Source: Mucilaginibacter corticis (GTDB lineage Bacteria > Bacteroidota > Bacteroidia > Sphingobacteriales > Sphingobacteriaceae). Taken from it: a DNA stretch of 64,000 bases. The DNA is taken from NCBI RefSeq assembly GCF_007558865.1, contig NZ_VLPK01000001.1, forward strand, positions 868,001 to 932,000. Reading direction: 5' to 3'. Position numbers and translations under genes: made by a program. The notes under the pieces are model-generated. The model saw only the letters and a list, made by a program, of their open reading frames with translations. It was not told where the DNA came from and did not search any database. How positions within the stretch are numbered: position 1 is the first letter of the stretch; the number at the start of each line of letters is the position of its first letter. Below are positions 1-6,679 of this stretch, piece after piece.

Positions 1-597
1 ATCGCCCCAGTCAATGGTAGTCGCGCCGGTAACCAGTCCATATTTTGCCGACCAGCGGTCTTTCATGATATAATTCAGCGCATCTTCTATCCTGCTGATC
101 ACGGATTTACCGCCTATCTGCTCATCAAGGATGGACACATCGCCGGTAACATCAATATATTTACGAATGGCCTGAACCAAAGATGATTCCTGGTCAGTCT
201 CCACTGTGTTTTTATGTGCCTGCCAGCCCGGCAGCAGGTCAGAATGTCGATAATCATAGCCTACATTTGCCTTGGTGGTTTCAACTACACCGTCTACAAT
301 ATTGCCGTCATCTCCCTGGATCTTAAAAAACATCAGCAACATTTTTTTTACCTCTTCTTTTGGATGTGCTTTAAGCGACCCTTTGATAAACGTATTAAAA
401 TCGCGGATCCAAACCTCGTTATACGACGTACCGGCCGAGAAGCCGGACAGCAACTTAACTGCCTTTACCTGCACGGTATCGAAATCTTTATTGGTTAAAA
501 TTGTTTTTGCAAGTGCGCGGTCGGCGTTTACTTGTGCAAGGGCACCTGTATTAACTATAAATACAAGGAGAAAAAAATAAAAAACTGATCTGATCAT
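1..597 (-). CDS. Exported glycosidase-like protein, N-terminal part (gene runs off the window start)
   Basis: The minus-strand frame stays open from ATG at 597 to base 1, giving the first 199 residues. A signal peptide (MIRSVFYFFLLVFIVNTGALAQ) points to export. The body contains EVWIRDFN near residue 64, VETDQESSLVQAI near 133 and YGLVTGATTIDWGD at the break. Aromatic/acidic motifs of this sort are typical of alpha/alpha six-hairpin glycosidases (amylo-glucosidase-like), where such loops bind sugar. The family call is inference from motif style; the catalytic acid cannot be checked because the C-terminal part is missing. It is divergent from rpoD, with about 260 bp between the starts. Confidence 0.6.
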   Translation of the reverse strand, partial: MIRSVFYFFLLVFIVNTGALAQVNADRALAKTILTNKDFDTVQVKAVKLLSGFSAGTSYNEVWIRDFNTFIKGSLKAHPKEEVKKMLLMFFKIQGDDGNIVDGVVETTKANVGYDYRHSDLLPGWQAHKNTVETDQESSLVQAIRKYIDVTGDVSILDEQIGGKSVISRIEDALNYIMKDRWSAKYGLVTGATTIDWGD

Positions 598-716
598 GGC
601 TTATAGGCTATAAACATAGCAATAAAACAGCTAAACCGGAAACCGGTAAGCAATGTTGTCATTTCAAGCTCTTAACTTCTTGACATCCAATCAACACTCT
701 TTTTTTGTTTTGTGCT

Positions 717-724
717 TATCTTTG
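717..724 (+). promoter_or_regulatory. Bacteroidota -7 element (TATCTTTG) upstream of the primary sigma gene
   Basis: TATCTTTG matches the TAnnTTTG -7 consensus. No good TTTG -33 box is seen 19-20 bp upstream. The predicted start near 731 gives a leader of about 130 nt before rpoD. Confidence 0.45.
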
Positions 725-859
725 TGCGTTAAAGATTTTTATATATCCTTTCTACCGCAGGCACCAACTATTTAGTTGAAATCTCTCAGAGAATCATTTT
801 GTTTTCCGCGCATTCTAAGGCACTGAATCTTTATCATTCACTTAAAATATTTCAAAAAA

Positions 860-1720
860 ATGAGGCAACTTAAAATAAGTGAGTCGATCACCAATCGTGA
901 AACAGCGTCATTGAATCAGTATTTGTCAGACATTGCAAAGATTCCAATGATCACACCACAAGAAGAGGTGACACTGACTCAAAAAATCAGGGAGGGCGAT
1001 ATGGCTGCGTTGGAAAGATTGACGACTGCAAATTTGCGATTTGTGGTTTCTGTTGCAAAACAATACCAAAGCTCCGGTCTGACGCTTGGCGACCTGATCA
1101 ATGAGGGCAACCTTGGCCTGGTTAAAGCCGCAAAGCGCTTTGACGAAACAAAGGGATTTAAATTTATATCATATGCCGTATGGTGGATCCGTCAGTCTAT
1201 CTTGTCGGCAATAGGTGAACAATCGCGAATGGTGCGGTTACCGTTAAACCAAGTGGGTGATCTTTCAAAGATCGCAAAAGCCGCTTCAAAACTGGAACAG
1301 GTTTATGAAAGGCAGCCAACACCTGAGGAATTGGCAGAGGATTTAGAATTGACCGTTGAAAAGGTGAGTAATTCATTGTCGCATACGGGCAAACATATTT
1401 CGTATGACAGTCCGTTTTCAAGTGATGAAGACAATACCTTACTTGATGTACTGCAAAGTGCCGAGCCGGGAACAGACAAAGAAATGATGAACGAATCGCT
1501 TAGCATTGAAATATCTGATAGTATGCGTGTACTTGGCGAAAAAGAAAGAGAAGTTTTAGAATTGTTTTTCGGTTTGAAGAACCAACACGCGCATAGCCTG
1601 GAAGAAATCGGTGATAAATATAACCTTACCCGCGAACGCGTTAGGCAAATTAAAGACAAAGCTTTGGAAAGATTACGTCACAGCACCCGTACAAGAACGT
1701 TAAAAACTTACCTGGGATAA
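860..1720 (+). CDS. rpoD: Primary RNA polymerase sigma factor (RpoD/SigA, Bacteroidota type)
   Basis: A 286-residue sigma-70 that directs RNA polymerase to housekeeping promoters. Order of parts: region 1.2 (SLNQYLSDIAKIPMITPQEE, residues 18-37), region 2 with NLRFVVSVAKQYQ and the DEAxxFD-like/YAVWWIRQSI core recognition helix (about 53-123), region 3 (about 130-205), and region 4 with the helix-turn-helix LEEIGDKYNLTRERVRQIK (about 246-265). It lacks the long region 1.1 of proteobacterial RpoD, which is normal for Bacteroidota (about 286 aa). A perfect intrinsic terminator follows. It is a single gene, preceded by an unusually long leader. The product matches the promoter type seen repeatedly in this window. 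Confidence 0.96.
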   Translation: MRQLKISESITNRETASLNQYLSDIAKIPMITPQEEVTLTQKIREGDMAALERLTTANLRFVVSVAKQYQSSGLTLGDLINEGNLGLVKAAKRFDETKGFKFISYAVWWIRQSILSAIGEQSRMVRLPLNQVGDLSKIAKAASKLEQVYERQPTPEELAEDLELTVEKVSNSLSHTGKHISYDSPFSSDEDNTLLDVLQSAEPGTDKEMMNESLSIEISDSMRVLGEKEREVLELFFGLKNQHAHSLEEIGDKYNLTRERVRQIKDKALERLRHSTRTRTLKTYLG

Positions 1721-1782
1721 TAATTAGGTCAGCCGCCTGTCTTTTCAATCTTAAAGAAGATCGCAAAATGTTATAAAACGTA

Positions 1783-1817
1783 AAAAGCCTTACTTTTCAG
1801 TAAGGCTTTTATTTTTT
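1783..1817 (+). terminator. Intrinsic terminator of rpoD
   Basis: An 11-bp perfect stem (AAAAGCCTTAC at 1783-1793 with GTAAGGCTTTT at 1800-1810), a 6-nt loop, then ATTTTTT. It may also act on the opposite strand for tRNA-Asp, whose 3' end is at 1820. Confidence 0.9.
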
Positions 1818-1819
1818 AG

Positions 1820-1893
1820 CGGAATGGACGGGACTCGAACCCGCGACCCCATGCGTGACAGGCATGTATTCTAACCAGCTGAACTACCACTCC
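1820..1893 (-). tRNA. tRNA-Asp (anticodon GTC)
   Basis: The 74-nt minus-strand sequence folds as a cloverleaf. The acceptor stem is GGAGTGG with CCATTCC (one G-U pair), the D-arm lies around AGTTCAGCTGGTTAGAAT, the anticodon stem is CATGC/GCATG around loop CTGTCAC (anticodon GTC), and the T-arm GCGGG-TTCGAGT-CCCGT carries the TTCGA loop. The discriminator base is G, as expected for Asp. CCA is not encoded. A near-consensus promoter lies immediately upstream. Confidence 0.97.
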
Positions 1894-1904
1894 GTTTGGG
1901 ACTG

Positions 1905-1935
1905 CAAATATAGCCTTCATTTGTTATTCCACAAG
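1905..1935 (-). promoter_or_regulatory. Consensus promoter of tRNA-Asp
   Basis: On the minus strand, CTTG (plus-strand 1932-1935), exactly 19 bp, then TATATTTG (1905-1912). This is the Bacteroidota -33/-7 arrangement. It predicts a start about 5-7 nt before the tRNA 5' end at 1893. Confidence 0.8.
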
Positions 1936-2110
1936 CTATTTTTTTAAAAAAATATTAAAATACAAATAATCAATGTTTTATAGTGTATTTTAATTAGTTA
2001 GCTATGCATTACTATCACTTACTTTTAAGTGCAATGTGCTTAAAACGGCACATTGAATGTATACAATAGCAGAAACCTGTATAGTTTTTATGCAGTGATT
2101 TGCCCGCATT

Positions 2111-2353
2111 TTAATAGATACCTCTGAAAAATCCGGATAAAGAGACATCAAAGTAATAACAAACCTTGCGCAGGGTTTCAATACGTATATCTATTTTACC
2201 CGATTCAAGCCGGGCAATGTTAATGTTTGTGTCAGAATAAAACTTCTCCTGTGTAACCTGATTTTGCCTTCTTAGTCGTTTTATTTGGAGCGAAATTTTG
2301 CGTTTAAATGCATTATCAGAGTTATCCAGGTATTCAAAATCAGTTAATAGCAT
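2111..2353 (-). CDS. Small XRE-family helix-turn-helix regulator
   Basis: An 80-residue protein that is essentially one Cro/C1-type HTH domain: KRLRRQNQVTQEKFYSDTNINIARLESGKIDIRIETLRKV carries the recognition pattern (QEKF...NIARLESG). The C-terminus YYFDVSLSGFF is the usual helix 5. There is no partner domain. Such single-domain regulators in Bacteroidota often control a neighbour or belong to a toxin-antitoxin pair, but no obvious partner lies next to it: tRNA-Asp is downstream and a non-coding unit upstream. The region is AT-richer than the surrounding genes. Target unknown. Confidence 0.8.
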   Translation of the reverse strand: MLLTDFEYLDNSDNAFKRKISLQIKRLRRQNQVTQEKFYSDTNINIARLESGKIDIRIETLRKVCYYFDVSLSGFFRGIY

Positions 2354-2462
2354 AGTTTATGGCAATTTTAAGTTTACTATCTAATAATAATTGGGCCTTT
2401 CGGGAAAGCTAAAATAATAAAAATTGCCAAACTTTTATTTTCAAATTCTGACGAATAAGTCA

Positions 2463-2493
2463 TTGTCGTAATGATTTAATGGCAATACATTTG
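2463..2493 (+). promoter_or_regulatory. Near-consensus promoter in front of a gene-free stretch
   Basis: ATTG (2462-2465), 20 bp spacer, TACATTTG (2486-2493). Predicted start is near 2499. The only feature between it and the next terminator is a 9-codon ORF. Confidence 0.6.
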
Positions 2494-2498
2494 TTCAT

Positions 2499-2590
2499 AC
2501 CGTTTGGCCCTGCATATACCTATGAAAACATATCAAGGCGGTAACATATAAATATTGAATTCTCAGACACCCAAGCTGAGGTTTTTTGTT
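2499..2590 (+). ncRNA. Candidate small RNA or leader transcript
   Basis: The interval runs from the predicted start to the end of a hairpin-plus-T6 signal, about 90 nt. It holds no gene apart from a 9-codon ORF (MKTYQGGNI, 2522-2551). The class is not recognised. It could be a free small RNA, or the attenuated leader of a longer transcript that continues to the second terminator at 2664 or into the acyl-CoA dehydrogenase. Existence is inferred only from the promoter and terminator signals. Confidence 0.4.
2562..2587 (+). terminator. Short hairpin with T-run (attenuator or sRNA terminator)
   Basis: CTCAG (2562-2566) pairs with CTGAG (2576-2580) around a 9-nt loop, followed by GTTTTTT. The stem is short, so strength is uncertain. 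Confidence 0.5.
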
Positions 2591-2634
2591 CTTTGTTTTG
2601 GGTTTAATCAATAGTTTAAATTAATTAGGGGAAA

Positions 2635-2664
2635 GGGAGCTTCAAAAAAAGCTCTCTTTTTTTT
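2635..2664 (+). terminator. Intrinsic terminator upstream of the acyl-CoA dehydrogenase
   Basis: GGGAGCTT (2635-2642) pairs with AAGCTCTC (2649-2656) with one G-U, then eight T. No ORF longer than 60 codons ends before it on this strand, so it must end a non-coding or very short transcript. Confidence 0.75.
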
Positions 2665-2725
2665 GGCCTAAACTTTTGCTATGCATGCATAATAATCAAT
2701 ATATTTACTTTATATAACCTATATA

Positions 2726-3865
2726 ATGTATTTCGAATTTTCCGAAGAGCAATTGATGATACGCCAGGCTGCCCGTGATTTTGCCCAAACCGAGCTGAAA
2801 CCCGGCGTAATAGAACGGGATGAGCACCAAAGATTCCCGGCAGAACAAGTTAAAATGATGGGCGAACTGGGGTTTTTAGGCATGATGGTTTCGCCTAAGT
2901 ATAGTGGCAGCGGCATGGACGCTATTTCATACGTATTGGTAATGGAAGAGCTTTCAAAGATAGACGCCTCTGCATCTGTTGTGGTATCGGTTAATAACTC
3001 GTTAGTGTGTTACGGCTTGGAGAAATATGGCACCGAAGAGCAAAAGCAGAAATACCTGGTGCCCTTAGCTAAGGGAGAGGTGATAGGCGCCTTCTGCTTA
3101 TCTGAACCCGAAGCAGGCTCGGATGCTACGGCACAATCAACTACGGCTATTGATATGGGCGATCACTACCTGCTTAACGGCACCAAAAACTGGATAACAA
3201 ACGGCAGTACCGCGTCAACCTACCTGGTAATGGCGCAAACCGATGCAAGCCAGCGACACCATGGCATCAACGCTTTGATCGTTGAAAAAGGCATGCCCGG
3301 ATTTACGGTGGGTGCTAAAGAAAATAAGATGGGCATCCGTGGGTCAGACACGCATTCGCTGCATTTTAATGATGTTAAGGTGCCCAAAGAAAACCGGATA
3401 GGTGAAGAGGGCTTCGGGTTTAAGTTTGCCATGACTGTTTTAGCCGGCGGGCGTATCGGTATAGCGGCGCAGGCTTTGGGCATAGCTTCGGGAGCTTATG
3501 AGCTGGCTTTAAATTACGCTAAAGAACGTAAGGCTTTTAGTAAAACCCTGAGCGATCTGCAAGCTATCCAATTTAAACTGGCCGATATGGCTATCGAAAT
3601 TGAGGCCTCTCGCCTGTTGTGCCTGAAAGCGGCATGGTTGAAAGACAAAGGTCTGCCCTACGCACAGGCAAGCTCAATGGCTAAGTTATATGCATCGCAA
3701 ACAGCTATGAAAACTACGGTTGAGGCGGTACAGATCCATGGCGGATATGGCTTTGTAAAAGAGTATCACGTTGAGCGTTTAATGCGCGATGCCAAAATAA
3801 CCCAGATCTATGAGGGTACTTCAGAAATTCAACGCATTGTCATATCGCGCGAAGTGCTGAAATAA
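2726..3865 (+). CDS. Acyl-CoA dehydrogenase (short/branched-chain type)
   Basis: A 379-residue FAD enzyme that oxidises acyl-CoA to the trans-2-enoyl-CoA in fatty-acid or branched-chain amino-acid breakdown, passing electrons to ETF. Visible signatures: N-terminal all-alpha domain, FCLSEPEAGSDA (about 130-141) and NGTKNWITNG (about 152-161) in the FAD-binding beta domain, and IHGGYGF plus YEGTSEIQ at the C-terminus, where the Glu of YEGTSE (residue 363) is the catalytic base in SCAD-like enzymes. Length fits the family. It stands alone, with no ETF or thiolase nearby, so the physiological substrate cannot be fixed. Two terminators precede it, implying its own promoter within 2665-2725. Confidence 0.95.
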   Translation: MYFEFSEEQLMIRQAARDFAQTELKPGVIERDEHQRFPAEQVKMMGELGFLGMMVSPKYSGSGMDAISYVLVMEELSKIDASASVVVSVNNSLVCYGLEKYGTEEQKQKYLVPLAKGEVIGAFCLSEPEAGSDATAQSTTAIDMGDHYLLNGTKNWITNGSTASTYLVMAQTDASQRHHGINALIVEKGMPGFTVGAKENKMGIRGSDTHSLHFNDVKVPKENRIGEEGFGFKFAMTVLAGGRIGIAAQALGIASGAYELALNYAKERKAFSKTLSDLQAIQFKLADMAIEIEASRLLCLKAAWLKDKGLPYAQASSMAKLYASQTAMKTTVEAVQIHGGYGFVKEYHVERLMRDAKITQIYEGTSEIQRIVISREVLK

Positions 3866-3910
3866 AGCGACCTGTTTTCGTTAATTTTGATGTGTATAAA
3901 ATCATCTATC

Positions 3911-5140
3911 ATGAAAATCAGATCGCTGTTTACCTTACTTTTACTCATACTGGCTTTTAACCTGGCATACGCACAGGCAACACTTAAACCAGGCATCTGG
4001 CGCGGTGTAAGCAAAACAGCCACGGGTGTCGAGATCCCTTTTAACTTCGAGGTAAGTACTGTTGCCGGGCAAACCCGTCTGGCTATTATTAACGGTGCCG
4101 AACGTTTTAAGGTGACAGATGTAAAATATAAAGGCGATTCTGTTTTCATCCACATGCCTTTGTTTGATTCCGAGTTCAGGTTAAAACTAAGCGCGGGTGT
4201 ACTTACCGGTAAATGGATCAAGAATGGCGGTACCAAGTTTACTATCATGGACTTTACCGCTACCCCCAATACGCCATGGCGATTTAAGACCCCGCAAAAA
4301 CCTGCAGCCAATATCACCGGCAGATGGTCCGTTCCCTTTGTGAGTGATGGCAAAACGGACCTGACTGTGGGTGAGTTTAAGCAAGTTGGCGCAAAGGTTA
4401 CCGGCACATTCCTGTCAACCACCGGGGATTACCGCTTTCTGGAAGGTGTTATTACCGGCCATGAGCTGTACCTGTCCACTTTTGACGGTGGCCATAACTA
4501 CCTGTTTACCGCTAACATTACCGGCGACAAGATAACGGGCGGAAAGTTCTATGCCGGCCTTACCAGTGTTGACGACTGGAGTGGTGTTAGAGACGCCAAT
4601 GCCAAATTGCCTGACGCCTTCTCGCTGACCGCGCTTAAGCCCGGTTACAAGAAACTGGCCTTTACGTTTAAAGACATCAACGGCAAAAAGGTGTCGTTAA
4701 CCGACGAGCGTTTTAAAAACAAGGTGGTTATCGTGCAGATATTGGGTTCATGGTGCCCTAATTGTATGGACGAAACCGCTTACATGATCAACTATTACAA
4801 GAAGTTCCATTCAAAAGGGGTTGAAGTTATTGGCCTGGCGTATGAGCGCACTACCGATTTCGCAAAATCACAGCGAACGTTGCAGCAACTTAAAACCCGC
4901 TTCAATATACCTTACCCTTTATTGATCACCGGCTATACTCCTGCTAATGGCGACCCTGCCAAGAGCCTGCCCATGATGGCAAAGATCCTGGGGTTCCCTA
5001 CTACTATCATGATCGACAGGAAAGGCGATGTACGTAAGATCCATACCGGTTTTAGCGGACCCGGCACCGGCGAGCACTATACCGATTTTATCACCGAGTT
5101 TGAACGCCTTACCATCCACATGCTGGAAGAACAGGGCTAA
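3911..5140 (+). CDS. Exported TlpA-like thioredoxin-fold protein
   Basis: Start taken at 3911 because MKIRSLFTLLLLILAFNLAYAQ is a clean signal peptide; the upstream ATG at 3887 would prepend eight residues. The mature protein has an N-terminal beta-rich part (residues 23-240) and a C-terminal AhpC/TSA-thioredoxin domain with the active-site pair C282/C285 in SWCPNCMDE. Known TlpA/ResA proteins reduce disulfides in the periplasm, for example in cytochrome c maturation; this two-part form is common in Bacteroidota and its substrate is unknown. It begins 45 bp after the acyl-CoA dehydrogenase and may be cotranscribed. Confidence 0.88.
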   Translation: MKIRSLFTLLLLILAFNLAYAQATLKPGIWRGVSKTATGVEIPFNFEVSTVAGQTRLAIINGAERFKVTDVKYKGDSVFIHMPLFDSEFRLKLSAGVLTGKWIKNGGTKFTIMDFTATPNTPWRFKTPQKPAANITGRWSVPFVSDGKTDLTVGEFKQVGAKVTGTFLSTTGDYRFLEGVITGHELYLSTFDGGHNYLFTANITGDKITGGKFYAGLTSVDDWSGVRDANAKLPDAFSLTALKPGYKKLAFTFKDINGKKVSLTDERFKNKVVIVQILGSWCPNCMDETAYMINYYKKFHSKGVEVIGLAYERTTDFAKSQRTLQQLKTRFNIPYPLLITGYTPANGDPAKSLPMMAKILGFPTTIMIDRKGDVRKIHTGFSGPGTGEHYTDFITEFERLTIHMLEEQG

Positions 5141-5150
5141 AAGCATGGTG

Positions 5151-5187
5151 AACTGTTCCACGTGAATGTGATACAAGTGGAACAGTT
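5151..5187 (+). terminator. Strong hairpin just after the TlpA-like gene
   Basis: AACTGTTCCAC (5151-5161) and GTGGAACAGTT (5177-5187) form an 11-bp perfect inverted repeat with a 15-nt loop, 10 bp after the stop codon. No clean T-run follows (a TGTTTTTG comes 9 nt later), so it may be a 3'-end processing or protective hairpin. Confidence 0.5.
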
Positions 5188-5354
5188 GGTACACCTGTTT
5201 TTGCAATAAACTGGTAGTGAAATAGTTAATTTATTGATTTCCGGCTCATGATACATTTTGAAACAAAGGATAAGTCAGTAAACTTACAGCCAAAAGCCCC
5301 ACAAACAACTGTTTATCAGATTATTGAAAATTCGATAATTTAGAATTAATAAAA

Positions 5355-5499
5355 ATGTCATTTCGATAGAGCTTGAGGAGGGACTTGGGAAGGCCGCGAA
5401 AGAGAAATCTTTGACAAAATACAAGGCAAAAATGCATAGCGTACAAGATTTCTCCTCACTCCAAAACTCCACGCTCCTTGGGTTCGTTCGAAATGACAT
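5355..5499. repeat. Palindromic intergenic repeat, family A copy 1
   Basis: Perfect 12-bp terminal inverted repeats ATGTCATTTCGA / TCGAAATGACAT at 5355-5366 and 5488-5499, with an inner AGAAATCTT / AGATTTCT pair. A second, shorter member is at 13638-13724. The 71-codon ORF inside it is a by-product of the palindrome. The rest of the 5188-5548 gap shows no gene. Confidence 0.85.
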
Positions 5500-5548
5500 C
5501 GCAGTTTTCTTATGCCGGACTCACGTTAACTAAGCGATGTGTTACTTT

Positions 5549-6646
5549 CTATTTTGGCGGCTGATACTCAAGCGGCACCTTATCCCCCAGCCTGCTCATC
5601 CCCCAATCGCCGGTAATGCTCATGCCCTCGTAGTCTTTAAAAACTCCTTTACGGTCAATCGCCGTCTCGTTCCCCGGAAAGCTTATTAAGGTACTTTTAC
5701 CAGTCATTGTTACTCCTTTTAACGAAAAAAGCTCCTTTCTGTCCACAATTTTTGCGGCTTGTTTCGGGTCGTATCTTACCAATAAGGGTATGGCTTTAAA
5801 TGTCAGGAACGCGGTATCTACTACGTTAAAAAGGCTGTCAAATTTTACAGGCCGCGGGTCAATATATACCAGGTTATCATTGGCATTTTTGGCTGGTTTA
5901 GGGTATGTTTTGTAAACCAGGAAACCTTCTTTAAGTACCGTATTTGTATAAACAGCCCTTAAAAAATGCACCAATGATCCGTTATAAGCTTCAAGGCGCT
6001 TTTTTGCCCATTTCTGTTTCATTTTTTCTGTGCCGGGCATTTCCTCAAATAAAGCGTCGCCACTATAATCTGTTCTGTCAGTAGCCGCGTTGTACCAAAA
6101 ACTCTTGAGCATGTACCTGATCTTATAACCTAAATTTTTGTTTTCAACCACCAGGAATTCGTCCGCGTCGGCCATTAAAAACTCTTTTTTTGTGCTGAAG
6201 TTTACCGCGCCGGGGTTTAGCAGAACACAAGCCTGTCCATTTTCGGTCGCGCCTAAAAACTGCTGTTTAAAAACCCTCATAAAAAGGTCTTTACTTTTGG
6301 ATTTACCTATAACTACCTCTTTTAGTTGATTTGTTTTTACCTTTAAGGATATGTGCAGGTCGGCAGGTTTGTCTTTGATCTCGATGTTTTGCGAATAAGG
6401 AAGGTAGCCTAACATTTTTACCGACAGGTTGTAATACCCGGGTAGTATGGTATAAAATGTAAACTCGCCGGCATCATTGGCCGAGGTTATTTTCTGCGAC
6501 CCGCTGATGAAAATGGTAGCACCTTTTACCGGTTGGTTGTTCTCGTCCTTAATCGTCCCTGAAATTGCATAACCCTGTTGGGCCATGGCATGCGCATTTA
6601 CAAAGACAAATAAAATAAGCAGTAAGCGGCAAGCCAATTTTTTCAT
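5549..6646 (-). CDS. Exported carboxypeptidase-regulatory-like domain protein
   Basis: A 365-residue protein with signal peptide (MKKLACRLLLILFVFVNAHAMAQ) and a CarboxypepD_reg domain at about 27-110 (ISGTIKDENNQPVKGATIFI ... GYYNLSVKMLGY). Residues 120-365 have no motif I can name, but conserved-looking pieces such as RVFKQQFLGATE and FLVVENKNLGYKIRY are of the type following this domain in Bacteroidota surface proteins. Such proteins are thought to sit in the periplasm or outer membrane; no enzyme activity is implied. It follows the 919-residue plug protein by 33 bp and is probably cotranscribed with it. Confidence 0.75.
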   Translation of the reverse strand: MKKLACRLLLILFVFVNAHAMAQQGYAISGTIKDENNQPVKGATIFISGSQKITSANDAGEFTFYTILPGYYNLSVKMLGYLPYSQNIEIKDKPADLHISLKVKTNQLKEVVIGKSKSKDLFMRVFKQQFLGATENGQACVLLNPGAVNFSTKKEFLMADADEFLVVENKNLGYKIRYMLKSFWYNAATDRTDYSGDALFEEMPGTEKMKQKWAKKRLEAYNGSLVHFLRAVYTNTVLKEGFLVYKTYPKPAKNANDNLVYIDPRPVKFDSLFNVVDTAFLTFKAIPLLVRYDPKQAAKIVDRKELFSLKGVTMTGKSTLISFPGNETAIDRKGVFKDYEGMSITGDWGMSRLGDKVPLEYQPPK

Positions 6647-6679
6647 TTAGGTATACTTGATATTTTTTACGATAGCTGT

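Noticed and set aside
1820..2353. tRNA-linked integrative element (attachment site at tRNA-Asp)
   Set aside because: No integrase, no direct repeat of the tRNA 3' end downstream, and the neighbouring XRE gene alone does not show transfer.
5284..5499. 71-codon minus-strand ORF
   Set aside because: It lies inside the family A palindrome, its residues mirror the repeat and no family resemblance is seen.
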